Source: Enterococcus malodoratus ATCC 43197 (GTDB taxonomy: Bacteria > Bacillota > Bacilli > Lactobacillales > Enterococcaceae). Taken from it: DNA of 64,000 nt. The stretch is taken from NCBI RefSeq assembly GCF_000407185.1, contig NZ_KE136482.1, positions 372,001 through 436,000 on the forward strand. Direction: 5' to 3'. The notes beneath the pieces were generated by a model. The model had not been told where the DNA came from. It did no database searches and was given only the letters and a program-made list of their open reading frames with translations. Below are positions 42,600 through 51,846 of this stretch, one piece after another (position 1 is the stretch's first letter; every line of letters begins with the position of its first letter). The position numbers and the translations under genes are program-made.

Positions 42600-45047
42600 A
42601 TGAATAGAAAAAGAAAAAGTCTAGCTGTTTTTACAATAGCAGCATTAAGTTTATCTATTGCGAGTCCCTTGACGCAGGTATTTGCAGCAGAGAATACAAT
42701 TGTTTTTAAGGACAAAGGGAAATACGAGGCGGCATTAGCGGAGTATAAAAAGAATCAAGCTGATTTCCTAGAAAAAAGTAAACAGTATCAAGAAAAAGTT
42801 GATGCTAATAAGCAGATTCAGCAAGAGAATGAACAAGCGACGAGTGCTTTTCAGGCCGAGCTGAAGAAGTTTAACGAAGATATGGCGTTGTATAATACTC
42901 AGATGGCAGATTATGAAGCGAAATTAGCGCAGCATAATGAAGCCTTAGATCAGCAAAAGCAACTATTGAGTGATTATCAAGAAAAGATGGCGAAATACCG
43001 GGAAGAGCTGGCGAATTATCAAAAGCTATTGTCTGAGTATCATCAGCATCTGGACGAAGTAATCGTGGGAAATAACCAGATGGATGAAAAGTATAAAGAG
43101 GCTTTAAAGCAATATCAGGCGGCACTGGCGATTTACGAGGAACAATTGAAAGAGTATTCCGAAGCCGTTGCAAATCGTGATGAGATTATCCAATCCAATC
43201 AAGACGCAACCAACAACTACCAAGCAGAACAACAGGCCTATCAAGAAAAATTAAATACATACAAGGAACAATTACAAACCTATAATGATGAATTAGCCGA
43301 ACGACAAAAAGTGGTGGAGTCCAACGAGAGTTTACACGAAGCGTTCAATACGGCCTATACAAAATACCAAGCAGATCTGGCTACTTATCATAGTCAAAAG
43401 ACCGATTATGATCAGAAGATGGCGACAATAAATGATCATTTATTGGCCGGTCATTATACAATGCCAAGCTCTTGGGATAATTCCTTCAACCTTTATTCGC
43501 TGTTTACCAATTACACGGGTATGCAAGCCTACCTTGAGTATGGCTTATCTACCAGTGGAGACGACATGGTCAAATTGATGGACACGTATCGTTCCAAAAA
43601 TGCGATACCAGAAGGAACATTAAAAGATAAGTTAACGAATTCGATACCGGTTTTTACAGAGACCTATACGTTTTATAAGAATTTGCCAATTACTTCGTCC
43701 GTGCCAATCTATTTTCAAACGGTGCCGTCCGTTACGAATGGGGCAAAGGGACCCAATGGATTTAGTCAAAATCTAAGAGGACAAGGGTTCGATTTCAGTT
43801 TTACAAGTTCATTTGAGGGGGATCCGGAACAAGCAAAGAATGCTACGACCAGCAACATTCCAGAAAGCTTGCGGACACCGACGGAACAAGATATTTTAAA
43901 TGCGATTCCGCCGCTCTTTACTTCTAAGCAATCATTTAATGCATCGAATAGTGATCAGGTAGCTATCCAGATTACGCCTGAACTAGTTGATAAATGGAAA
44001 ACAGCTTTGAAAAGGACAAAAGAACTGAGTGACAGTGAATTCAATCAGGCGTTCGATCTCTATGTACAGGCATTCAAAACATTTAATGCCTCCGATCGGG
44101 GACCGCAGGCACTGAAAAATCTGCAGGATCAAGTAGTTAGTGTGAATGCAATCGAGCGAGATGCCGTTGATTTGATAAGCGGTAAAAAGGTTGATCTCGG
44201 TGAAAACAATCGCGAATTTTTGAATGATCTGACGAATACGGCAGTTTCCTCTGATCAGTTGGCCAATAAATATGGATACTTGACGCTATTAACTAAAATG
44301 GCTGGAGCAACTGTATTTGGCTATTATCATGAGCTTACGGCGAAACCGGGTGAAGTCATTAAAGTAGCGACGAATGATGTCTATTATCCAGGCTATTGGG
44401 GCTTGAGTTTGAATTCAACAAAGGCGACGCCGGTGTATCCGGTACTGCCTATAGAACCGACACCGCCAACGGAACCAGAGTATCAAAAGGTTCCCGATGA
44501 GCCTGTACCGCCGGTTGTTCCTGAGCCGCCTAAACCATTAGTGCTGCAAGAAGTACCAAACGTTCCTGCGATGCCGGTCATGCCGATTGCTCCGACACCG
44601 CCAGAGCATGAAACCGTGCCTGAGAATCCGAACTTGGTACCGCCGGTTATGCCTGAGGAGCCAGTCTTGCCCGAAATACCAGTGGTGCCTGAACTTCCGG
44701 TCATGCCGAAGATACCCGTGCAGCCAGAGCTGAAGCCGCTGCTTCCAGTAGGCGAACCTCCAGTTCCGCCGATTCCGCCAGAATATCAGCCGGCAACCGA
44801 CATTGTGGAGCATCCTAAAACACCGAAACCCGAATCGCCGATTACTGAAAAAGTGGTCTTAGTAAATAATAAACATACCACTCAAACGAACGGTTATACA
44901 GAGAGTTATACCCCTCAAAAAAGTGGAACGGTGAAAGAGTATCCGAAAACAGGGTCTAAACAAAGTGCCCTATCAACTGTAGGCTATACTGTTTTAGGAA
45001 GTGTTGCTGCTCTTTACCTTTGGGTGTTGAAACGTTCACGGAAATAG
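42600..45047 (+). CDS. Cell-wall anchored antigen I/II-like adhesin with YPKTG motif
   Basis: This protein of about 815 residues has a signal peptide (cut near VFAAEN), a coiled-coil stalk of about 230 residues with repeated YxxxLxxY/KYxxEL heptads, a globular middle (about 280-600), a Pro-rich region with P at every third position (about 610-750), and a C-terminal wall-sorting signal: YPKTG, helix, and KRSRK. The stalk plus P-region layout resembles streptococcal antigen I/II adhesins, although the middle is not recognisable to me. The sorting motif has Tyr in place of the usual Leu. The start is ATG 42600 or GTG 42585; neither has a perfect site. Confidence 0.85.
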   Translation: MNRKRKSLAVFTIAALSLSIASPLTQVFAAENTIVFKDKGKYEAALAEYKKNQADFLEKSKQYQEKVDANKQIQQENEQATSAFQAELKKFNEDMALYNTQMADYEAKLAQHNEALDQQKQLLSDYQEKMAKYREELANYQKLLSEYHQHLDEVIVGNNQMDEKYKEALKQYQAALAIYEEQLKEYSEAVANRDEIIQSNQDATNNYQAEQQAYQEKLNTYKEQLQTYNDELAERQKVVESNESLHEAFNTAYTKYQADLATYHSQKTDYDQKMATINDHLLAGHYTMPSSWDNSFNLYSLFTNYTGMQAYLEYGLSTSGDDMVKLMDTYRSKNAIPEGTLKDKLTNSIPVFTETYTFYKNLPITSSVPIYFQTVPSVTNGAKGPNGFSQNLRGQGFDFSFTSSFEGDPEQAKNATTSNIPESLRTPTEQDILNAIPPLFTSKQSFNASNSDQVAIQITPELVDKWKTALKRTKELSDSEFNQAFDLYVQAFKTFNASDRGPQALKNLQDQVVSVNAIERDAVDLISGKKVDLGENNREFLNDLTNTAVSSDQLANKYGYLTLLTKMAGATVFGYYHELTAKPGEVIKVATNDVYYPGYWGLSLNSTKATPVYPVLPIEPTPPTEPEYQKVPDEPVPPVVPEPPKPLVLQEVPNVPAMPVMPIAPTPPEHETVPENPNLVPPVMPEEPVLPEIPVVPELPVMPKIPVQPELKPLLPVGEPPVPPIPPEYQPATDIVEHPKTPKPESPITEKVVLVNNKHTTQTNGYTESYTPQKSGTVKEYPKTGSKQSALSTVGYTVLGSVAALYLWVLKRSRK

Positions 45048-45113
45048 TTTTGTTCATTAATAATGACAAGCGTTAAACGTCCGTATGAACCTGTAAACCA
45101 TGAATAAGAATTG

Positions 45114-45173
45114 AACAGAGTATCCGCCAATCGAATCATTGGATGGCGGATACTCTGTTTTTTATGCTTTTGA
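45114..45173 (+). terminator. Strong terminator after the adhesin gene
   Basis: A long stem, ACAGAGTATCCGCCA with TGGCGGATACTCTGT with a small internal bulge, is followed by T6. Confidence 0.85.
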
Positions 45174-45460
45174 GCGGGAGCGTCAGTTATGGGATGTTTT
45201 TTTAGCCAGAAATGGATTGCTTGTTTTCATTTTATGTAAGCAAACATGAAATTTTCTGACAAAATTCAAATTACAGTGAAATTAATTTAGAATTAGGCTT
45301 TTATCATTTAAGGACATCTGTTATAATTGTCATCACATCTTGATGCAGGAAATCTTTGTCTGATTACTATAGAAGTTTGTTTCTTAACAGTGGATCAGGA
45401 AGAGATTTACGGCTTAAAGATGGAAATAATTCCATAACTATGAAAAAGGAGAGAATGAGT
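45174..45460 (+). promoter_or_regulatory. Promoter and leader of the serine operon
   Basis: A good -10 (TATAAT, near 45322) lies about 140 bases before the serC ATG, giving a leader of about 130 bases. No consensus -35 is seen. No T-box, SAM or other known riboswitch features were recognised. Weak in-frame upstream codons (from 45356) are not supported by a ribosome binding site. Confidence 0.4.
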
Positions 45461-46543
45461 ATGACGATTTACAATTTTTCTGCAGGTCCCGCAGTATTAC
45501 CGAAAGCTGTGTTGGAGATCGCACAGTCCGAGATGCTTGATTACAAAAATAGCGGTATGTCGGTGATGGAGCTGAGTCATCGTTCCTCCTTGTTTGAAGA
45601 AATCATCCAAGCTGCTGAAAGCTTATTGAGAGAATTAATGGCGATCCCTGACAATTACAAGGTCTTGTTTTTACAAGGCGGAGCAAGTTTGCAATTCAGC
45701 ATGGTGCCGTTGAACTTGGCCCAAGGCAAAAAAGCGTTGTATGTCAGCACCGGTTCGTGGTCAAAAAAGGCTATCAGTGCCGCAAAAGCACTTGATAATG
45801 TCGAAGTAGAAGTGATCGCTTCTAGTGAAGATAAAAATTTCACCTATATTCCAGAATTGCCGGAAACGGTGGATCAAAATGCCGCTTACGTGCATATTAC
45901 AACGAACAATACGATAGAAGGAACAGCGTTTGCGAAGATTCCAAACTTCGGCAAAGTTCCCGTGGTAGCAGATATGTCTTCAAATATTTTAGCCAATGAC
46001 TATAAAGTAGAAGACTTCGGCGTGATCTACGCCGGCGCACAGAAAAATATCGGTCCGGCTGGATTGACGGTCGTGATCATTCGTGAAGACTTGCTCAATC
46101 AAGAAGCGGTTTTTGCGCCGATGTTGGATTATGCGTTGCAGGCGAAGAATGATTCCCTATATAATACACCGCCTACCTATGCGATCTACATCGCGAAGCT
46201 AGTCTTTGAATGGGTGAAAGCTCAAGGCGGCGTAGCCGGAATTACCGAAAAGGATCAGCAGAAAGCCCAACTATTATATGATACGATCGAAAAATCGAAG
46301 TTGTTCACGAGTCCCGTGAGAAAAGATAGCCGTTCAATCACCAATATCCCATTTGTGACAGGTGACGATGCCTTAGACAAAGCCTTCAACCAAGCGGCTT
46401 TAGCAGAAGGCTTCGAGAATCTGAAGGGTCACCGCTCAGTTGGCGGCATGCGTGCGAGTCTTTATAATGCGTTCCCAACGGAAGGTGTCGAGGCGTTAGT
46501 GGCCTTCATGGCGAAATTTGAAAAGGAAAATGGAGGGAATTAG
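45461..46543 (+). CDS. serC: Phosphoserine aminotransferase (SerC)
   Basis: This 360-residue PLP enzyme converts 3-phosphohydroxypyruvate and glutamate to phosphoserine. It opens with the diagnostic [17 protein letters not shown] and has [25 protein letters not shown], and the PLP-lysine segment [15 protein letters not shown] near 195. The length equals that of known SerC. The start is ATG 45461, 9 bases after AAGGAG. It is directly followed by serA with no gap. Confidence 0.95.
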   Translation: MTIYNFSAGPAVLPKAVLEIAQSEMLDYKNSGMSVMELSHRSSLFEEIIQAAESLLRELMAIPDNYKVLFLQGGASLQFSMVPLNLAQGKKALYVSTGSWSKKAISAAKALDNVEVEVIASSEDKNFTYIPELPETVDQNAAYVHITTNNTIEGTAFAKIPNFGKVPVVADMSSNILANDYKVEDFGVIYAGAQKNIGPAGLTVVIIREDLLNQEAVFAPMLDYALQAKNDSLYNTPPTYAIYIAKLVFEWVKAQGGVAGITEKDQQKAQLLYDTIEKSKLFTSPVRKDSRSITNIPFVTGDDALDKAFNQAALAEGFENLKGHRSVGGMRASLYNAFPTEGVEALVAFMAKFEKENGGN

Positions 46544-47731
46544 ATGTTTCAGATTAAAACATTCAACGCGATTGCTCCTGAGGGAATGGCGCGTTTTGAT
46601 AAAGAAAACTACCGCATCAACGAAAGCGAAGAACCAGACGGCATTATTCTGCGAAGCCAAAAGCTGCATGACTATGCCTTTCCTGAATCTGTTTTAGGGG
46701 TAGCGCGGGCAGGTGCCGGAACGAACAATATTCCAGTTAAAGAGTGTACCGAAAAAGGCATCGTGGTTTTCAACACACCGGGGGCCAACGCGAATGCGGT
46801 GAAGGAATTAGTGATTGCGAGCTTATTATTAGCGGTTCGTCCGATGGTTCAAGGGATCGATTGGGTGCAAACATTGGAAGGTGCCGATGTCGATGAACAG
46901 GCTGAGGCGCAAAAATCACAATTCGCCGGAACGGAACTTGAAGGCAAGAAACTAGGGGTCATTGGTTTAGGTTCAATCGGAGCGATGGTGGCCAACGATG
47001 CTTACCGTCTAGGAATGGAAGTTACGGGTTATGACCCGTATGTTTCAGTCGATACGGCTTGGAGCATTTCTCGTCGAGTAAAACGGGCGAAGGACTTGAA
47101 AGAGGTTTTGACCAACTGTGATTTCGTGACTGTCCACGTGCCGTTAACTGAAAATACCCGTCATTTGATCAGCACCGAAGAATTGATGCAAATGAAGCAA
47201 ACAGCACACTTAATGAACTTCGCGCGCGGCGAAATCGTTGATACGGATGCTGTAGTGAAAGCTGTAAACGAAGAACGCATTGCTGGTTTTACAACCGACT
47301 TTGCGGAAGAAAAATTATTGCATAATGATAAAATCACGGTGCTGCCGCACTTAGGCGCATCAACCGAAGAAGCGGAAGTTAACTGTGCTAAGATGGCAGC
47401 CCGCGGTTTGAAACGATTCTTAGAAACCGGCGTCATTAAACGGTCAGTCAATTTTCCAAATGTCGAGATGGCATTTGATTCTCCATACCGTATTACGATC
47501 ATCAATCGCAATGTACCGAACATGCTAGGATTGATCGCATCTGAGATTGCTTCATTAGAAGTCAATATCGATAACATGCTGAATCGCGGGAAAGACGATC
47601 ATGCCTATACACTGGTGGACGTTTCAGAAACAGATCCGGCTAAAATAGCGGCGATCACAGAAAAACTAGGCCAGAACGAAGGCATTGTCCGCGTTCGTGC
47701 AATCAAACGGGATGAGGAGAGTGAATTTTAA
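46544..47731 (+). CDS. serA: D-3-phosphoglycerate dehydrogenase (SerA)
   Basis: This 395-residue dehydrogenase makes 3-phosphohydroxypyruvate. It has NAD-binding GVIGLGSIGAMVAND (about 140-155), the substrate Arg region RAGAGTNNIPV, FARGEIVDTDA, and catalytic His in LPHLGASTEEAE. A C-terminal ACT domain (about 320-390; ITIINRNVPNMLGLIASEI) suggests feedback control by serine. Its stop overlaps the next ATG (TAATG). Confidence 0.93.
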   Translation: MFQIKTFNAIAPEGMARFDKENYRINESEEPDGIILRSQKLHDYAFPESVLGVARAGAGTNNIPVKECTEKGIVVFNTPGANANAVKELVIASLLLAVRPMVQGIDWVQTLEGADVDEQAEAQKSQFAGTELEGKKLGVIGLGSIGAMVANDAYRLGMEVTGYDPYVSVDTAWSISRRVKRAKDLKEVLTNCDFVTVHVPLTENTRHLISTEELMQMKQTAHLMNFARGEIVDTDAVVKAVNEERIAGFTTDFAEEKLLHNDKITVLPHLGASTEEAEVNCAKMAARGLKRFLETGVIKRSVNFPNVEMAFDSPYRITIINRNVPNMLGLIASEIASLEVNIDNMLNRGKDDHAYTLVDVSETDPAKIAAITEKLGQNEGIVRVRAIKRDEESEF

Positions 47732-48957
47732 TGGTTCAAGTTCATCCATTTAAAGGTATTCGTCCAGCTGAAGAGTTGGCCGATCAGGTAGCGGCTTTGC
47801 CCTACGATGTTGTTAATTCACAAGAAGCTAAAGACTTAGCGGCGGATAACCCGTACAGCTATTTCCATATCGACAAAGCAGAGATCGACCTGCCAGCCGA
47901 CCTGTCACCTTACGATGAAAAGGTTTATCAAAAAGCTGCCGACAATTTAGCGGCATTCTTGGAAAAAGGCTGGTTGTTCAAAGAGTCTGAGGCGTATTTC
48001 TATCTCTATGAATTAGTGATGAATGGCCGCAGCCAGACAGGGATCGTGGCTTGTACATCGATCAGCGACTATATCGATGAAAAAATCAAGAAGCACGAAT
48101 TTACCCGTCATGAAAAAGAAATCGATCGGATGAATCACATCCGCACCTGTGATGCGAATACTAGTCCGATTTTCTTAAGCTATCGACCACAAACAGAGAT
48201 TCAAACGATCATCAAGGATTGGCAGCAGGAGCATGCGCCGGTCTATGATTTCACCAGTTATCATGATGTGACGCATCGTGTATGGGTGATCGATCAAGCG
48301 GAAACGAACGAGAAATTGACGAAACTATTTACTGATGTTGACGCGCTGTACATTGCGGACGGACATCATCGGACAGAGTCAGCAGTCAAGATCGGTTTGG
48401 AAAAACGCCAATCCGGCGATCAGAATTCAGAAACAGAACAGTTCTTGTCGATTATTTTCCCTGAGGATGAGTTAGCGATCTGGGAATACAATCGAGTGCT
48501 GAAATCAGCACCGCCAGCGGACTTTATGGATCGTTTGGCTGAGAACTACCAAGTCACCAAAACAGGCGTTAAGAAGCCTGAAAAAGCCGGCGACTGCCAA
48601 TTATATGACGGTGAAGCTTGGTATACCTTAAGCATCAAACCGGAAAAGGTTCCGAATGATCCCGTCGAAAAATTAGATGTGGCTCTGCTGCAAAAATTTG
48701 TCTTAGAGGACATCTTTGAAATTGCGGATATTCGGACAGACAAACGAATTGATTTTGTCGGCGGGATTCGCGGAACAGAAGAGCTGGAAAAATTAGTCGA
48801 TTCAGGCGACTGGAAATTAGCCTTTTCAATGTACCCAACGCAAATGACGGATCTTCTAGCCGTCGCGGATGCGAAAAAAATCATGCCGCCGAAATCAACC
48901 TGGTTTGAGCCAAAACTATTAAGCGGTTTGTTCTTACACGATTTAGAAACGAAATAA
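47731..48957 (+). CDS. DUF1015 family protein of the serine operon
   Basis: This 408-residue protein is a DUF1015 member: HPFKGIRPAEELADQVAALPYDVVN at the start, KKHEFTRHEKEIDRMNH, and ADGHHRTESAVKIG near 210-223. The DGHHR motif resembles the ParB/sulfiredoxin-like core used by archaeal free-serine kinases. DUF1015 genes commonly follow serC-serA in Firmicutes. The phosphoserine phosphatase SerB is not in this operon. A role in the last serine step or in serine phosphate balance is therefore possible but unproven. Confidence 0.85.
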   Translation: MVQVHPFKGIRPAEELADQVAALPYDVVNSQEAKDLAADNPYSYFHIDKAEIDLPADLSPYDEKVYQKAADNLAAFLEKGWLFKESEAYFYLYELVMNGRSQTGIVACTSISDYIDEKIKKHEFTRHEKEIDRMNHIRTCDANTSPIFLSYRPQTEIQTIIKDWQQEHAPVYDFTSYHDVTHRVWVIDQAETNEKLTKLFTDVDALYIADGHHRTESAVKIGLEKRQSGDQNSETEQFLSIIFPEDELAIWEYNRVLKSAPPADFMDRLAENYQVTKTGVKKPEKAGDCQLYDGEAWYTLSIKPEKVPNDPVEKLDVALLQKFVLEDIFEIADIRTDKRIDFVGGIRGTEELEKLVDSGDWKLAFSMYPTQMTDLLAVADAKKIMPPKSTWFEPKLLSGLFLHDLETK

Positions 48958-48962
48958 TACGT

Positions 48963-48993
48963 AAACTCTCGAATCTTTTCGAGAGTTTTTTGT
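48963..48993 (+). terminator. Terminator of the serine operon
   Basis: AACTCTCGA/TCGAGAGTT stem followed by T6. Confidence 0.9.
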
Positions 48994-49011
48994 ATTTAAA
49001 ATATTATGTTA

Positions 49012-49041
49012 TTGACTATAATGTGTGTCACACAGTATAAT
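49012..49041 (+). promoter_or_regulatory. padR promoter with dyad operator in the spacer
   Basis: The -35 TTGACT (49012-49017) and -10 TATAAT (49036-49041) are spaced by 18 bases. The dyad TGTGTG-T-CACACA (49022-49034) fills the spacer. This is a typical layout for PadR autorepression. Confidence 0.7.
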
Positions 49042-49061
49042 AATATTGAAGAGGTGATCCT

Positions 49062-49397
49062 ATGCCAGATAAGGATATCGTACAGAATTATGTTACAGAA
49101 TTAAAAAGAGGAAATTTGGTTTTGGCTGTATTAGGCAGTCTGAATACGCCTCATTACGGCTACGCGCTTTTGCAGACTTTGCAGGAGAAGGGGATGGATA
49201 TCGAGGCCAATACGCTTTATCCATTGCTGAGAAGATTAGAAAAACAGGAGCTGCTGGTCAGTGATTGGGATACGACCGAAAGCAGGCCGCGCAAATATTA
49301 CACGATCAGCAAAACGGGAAAAGCAGTTCGGACAAAATTGTTTGAAGAGTGGAAGGAAATGCAAAAGAGTTTAATTGGTATTTATTCGGAGGGGTGA
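49062..49397 (+). CDS. PadR-family transcriptional regulator
   Basis: This 111-residue winged-helix protein carries the PadR core LKRGNLVLAVLGSLNTPHYGYALLQTLQ, followed by ANTLYPLLRRLEKQELL and RKYYTISKTGK. It is 3 bp from a HAAS-type membrane protein gene, the usual partner of PadR regulators in Firmicutes. A dyad in its promoter suggests it represses this operon. Confidence 0.92.
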   Translation: MPDKDIVQNYVTELKRGNLVLAVLGSLNTPHYGYALLQTLQEKGMDIEANTLYPLLRRLEKQELLVSDWDTTESRPRKYYTISKTGKAVRTKLFEEWKEMQKSLIGIYSEG

Positions 49398-49400
49398 ACT

Positions 49401-50444
49401 ATGGAAAATGTAATCGAACGTTACATCGCTGCGGTGGTAGGGCAGCTGCCGGAAAACGAACGAAAAGAAGTGGCACAAGAATTACGTGGCAATATTTACG
49501 ATATGCTATCGGACCAGCCAAGTGCCGCAGAAATTGAACAGGTTCTGCAAGCGATGGGCTCGCCGGCAAAACTGGCGGAACAATATCGGCAAAATCCGCG
49601 TTACTTAATATCGCCTCAGGTCTACGAGGATTATCTTCGCTTGTTAAAATTATTGGTTCCGATAATCGGGATCATTACGCTAGTCGTGGGGGCTGTTACC
49701 GGCGGGCTCGAAGCCTTTCAGCAAAATGGGGCGCAGGTAGGAAGCGTCCTTCAAGTCATGTTTCAATCTGGGATCGAGAGCGGTGTGTCTGGGGTCTTGC
49801 AGACGCTGGTTTGGACGACTATTGGTTTTGTGATTGCTGAACGCACCGGAGTTTTTGATAAAAAGAAAACGGAAGAGTGGACCATTGATGATCTGCCGCC
49901 CGTGACCACAGAAAAAGCGATTCCGATCTCTGATGCGGTGGCGGAAATCATCGCAGTATTAGTCTTCAGCGCATTTTTACTGTTTGGAGCATTAAACGCT
50001 TTTCCACAAGTTTTTTCTAAAACAGGTCATGCGATCGTCAATATGCCATTATTCAGTAATGATTTCGTTCGGTTTTTGATACCAGTGCTGATCATTGGAA
50101 CAGTATTGACATTGATCGTTAGTGTTCTGAAACTGATAGATCGCCGCTGGAGCAATCGTGTCTGTTTTTGGTCGATTATTGACAATGCCGTCTCCGCGGT
50201 CATGTGGGTCCTCTTATTGCTAAGCAACAACATTTTCAGCCAAGAGCTGGTCGACTTATTACAGGAACAGACCTGGTCTAACGGGGATGTGCTGCACTAT
50301 ATTTCGACAGGGGATACAGCTTCGATCCGCTTGATCATCAGTGCGATCATCGTGGTCGTAGCCATCATTCAAATCGGGATCGTGGTCTATTACCGAAGCA
50401 AGCGCAATATCTCCCAACGCTGGATTAACCAAGAACGTGCGTAG
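49401..50444 (+). CDS. HAAS-domain membrane protein (PadR partner)
   Basis: This 347-residue protein has an N-terminal HAAS-like helical signalling domain (about 1-70; ERYIAAVVGQLPENERKEVAQELRGNIYDML, QVLQAMGSPAKLAEQY), then about six to seven membrane helices. Proteins of this type are co-encoded with PadR regulators and act in cell-envelope stress signalling in related bacteria. GGAGGGG lies 6 bases before the ATG. Confidence 0.8.
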   Translation: MENVIERYIAAVVGQLPENERKEVAQELRGNIYDMLSDQPSAAEIEQVLQAMGSPAKLAEQYRQNPRYLISPQVYEDYLRLLKLLVPIIGIITLVVGAVTGGLEAFQQNGAQVGSVLQVMFQSGIESGVSGVLQTLVWTTIGFVIAERTGVFDKKKTEEWTIDDLPPVTTEKAIPISDAVAEIIAVLVFSAFLLFGALNAFPQVFSKTGHAIVNMPLFSNDFVRFLIPVLIIGTVLTLIVSVLKLIDRRWSNRVCFWSIIDNAVSAVMWVLLLLSNNIFSQELVDLLQEQTWSNGDVLHYISTGDTASIRLIISAIIVVVAIIQIGIVVYYRSKRNISQRWINQERA

Positions 50445-50462
50445 TGAAGAAAAAAATGATGT

Positions 50463-50494
50463 CAATCGGTTCTCGATTTGAGGGCCGATTTTTT
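50463..50494 (+). terminator. Terminator of the PadR/HAAS operon
   Basis: AATCGG/CCGATT stem with a 15-base loop followed by T6; modest stability. Confidence 0.6.
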
Positions 50495-50555
50495 GCGCAA
50501 ATTTCGGGCGATGGAGTATGCTAATAAAGTCTAATCTATCGAAGAGGGTGGGAAA

Positions 50556-51656
50556 TTGGAGCGAGTGACGAATTATTTTAAAAACAATCGATTATTGAGT
50601 GGTTCTTTGGTTCTAGCGCTGATTAGCTGTTTGATCGGTCGTTTTTCCGCCGATTTTATCGATTATAAAGTGATCTTCAGTTTATTTGGCCTAATGCTTC
50701 TGATTCAAGGCTTTGAACAGGTTGGCCTCTTGCAGTACTTGGCGCAAAAACTGCTGCACTTTTCTAAAAATAGCCGACAGCTGGTTCAGCTGATGATTCT
50801 TTTGTCGCTGATCGGCTCAATGTTTCTAACGAATGATGTGGCGATATTGACATTGTTGCCGATCTATTTGAAGCTCTTATCAGTACTGCCAAAATTTAAG
50901 GGCCGATTTTTAGGCAGTGTTTTGATTATCGTTGCAGCGAACTTAGGCAGCAGCTTCTTTCCATTCGGGAATCCGCAGAATTTATATTTATATGATTATT
51001 ATCATGTACCACTCCCTCAGTTTTTGACATGGATGTCGCTGGTGTTATTAGTCAGTCTGATTTCATTAGCGCTTTTGACACTGTTCGTCGCTAAGGACTC
51101 ATTGACGGAAATTAACCTTGAAAATAGTCCGTTTGAGCGAAAAGAAACACTGCTGTTGTCAGGTTTAATGATTGTCATGATTTTGGTAGTGCTGGATGTA
51201 TTGCCGTATCAGTGGGTGATTCCTGCGGTGGCGTTGATCGTGGCGAGTTATCGTTGGGAATTGTTTAAGCACGTTGATTATGGTCTATTAATGACCTTTG
51301 TCTGCTTTTTTATCATTGTCGGAAATATCGGGGAAGCACAATTTATTAAAGAATTTTTGCAGAGACTGAATGGCAAACAGATTTATTTGGCAGGTTTAGG
51401 CCTGAGCCAAGTGATCTCAAATGTACCGGCGGCTTTCTTGATCGCGCCTTTCACAACCAACCAGCAGGCAGTCATCTTAGGCGTGAATATCGGCGGGTTA
51501 GGGACTTTACTGGCTTCATTAGCGAATTTGATTGGTTACAACTTGTTCCGGATTTACTATCCCAAAGAGACAAAGCGCTTTTTCGGTCTATTCAGTGCAG
51601 TTAATTTTGGCCTTTTGTTTTTCCTAGGCGGTCTCTTTTATTTTTTCATCCATTAG
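50556..51656 (+). CDS. Anion permease (ArsB/CitM-like, IT superfamily)
   Basis: This 366-residue membrane protein has about ten helices and belongs to the ion transporter superfamily. FLTNDVAILTLLPI (about 91-104) and ANLGSSFFPFGNPQNLYLY (about 132-150) are the two re-entrant motifs (TND and GNPQN), with a second half motif SNVPAAFL near 290. The substrate (citrate, arsenite, or sodium/dicarboxylate) cannot be told. It starts at TTG after GAGGGTGGG. Monocistronic. Confidence 0.82.
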   Translation: MERVTNYFKNNRLLSGSLVLALISCLIGRFSADFIDYKVIFSLFGLMLLIQGFEQVGLLQYLAQKLLHFSKNSRQLVQLMILLSLIGSMFLTNDVAILTLLPIYLKLLSVLPKFKGRFLGSVLIIVAANLGSSFFPFGNPQNLYLYDYYHVPLPQFLTWMSLVLLVSLISLALLTLFVAKDSLTEINLENSPFERKETLLLSGLMIVMILVVLDVLPYQWVIPAVALIVASYRWELFKHVDYGLLMTFVCFFIIVGNIGEAQFIKEFLQRLNGKQIYLAGLGLSQVISNVPAAFLIAPFTTNQQAVILGVNIGGLGTLLASLANLIGYNLFRIYYPKETKRFFGLFSAVNFGLLFFLGGLFYFFIH

Positions 51657-51716
51657 AAAGCTCCTAGAATTCCTAAAAATAAGCTAAGTTTCTTATGGGA
51701 ATTCATCCAAAAACAA

Positions 51717-51730
51717 TGAAAACGCTTCAA
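51717..51730. promoter_or_regulatory. Catabolite-response element candidate
   Basis: TGAAAACGCTTCAA is close to the cre consensus, with mismatch only in the last positions. It lies 117 bases before the PLP enzyme gene. Confidence 0.4.
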
Positions 51731-51846
51731 ACGGTGTTAAGCTAGTCTTGTGAGAAATGACCGAAGAACTTTGACCGTGTAACAGATAATGAAGCGGTAA
51801 AGTGACTCTTCGAAAAAGCACTTGCAGGAACTTAGGAGGATTTGTG

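Noticed and set aside
44483-44813. Long minus-strand frames of Gly/Thr/Ser-rich and Arg/Trp/His-rich composition opposite the adhesin gene.
   Set aside because: They are the complement of the proline-rich coding repeat; there is no ribosome binding site and the composition is that of a shadow frame.
45174-45460. Possible T-box or other amino acid riboswitch before serC.
   Set aside because: No T-box core sequence, no antiterminator/terminator pair and no recognised riboswitch features.
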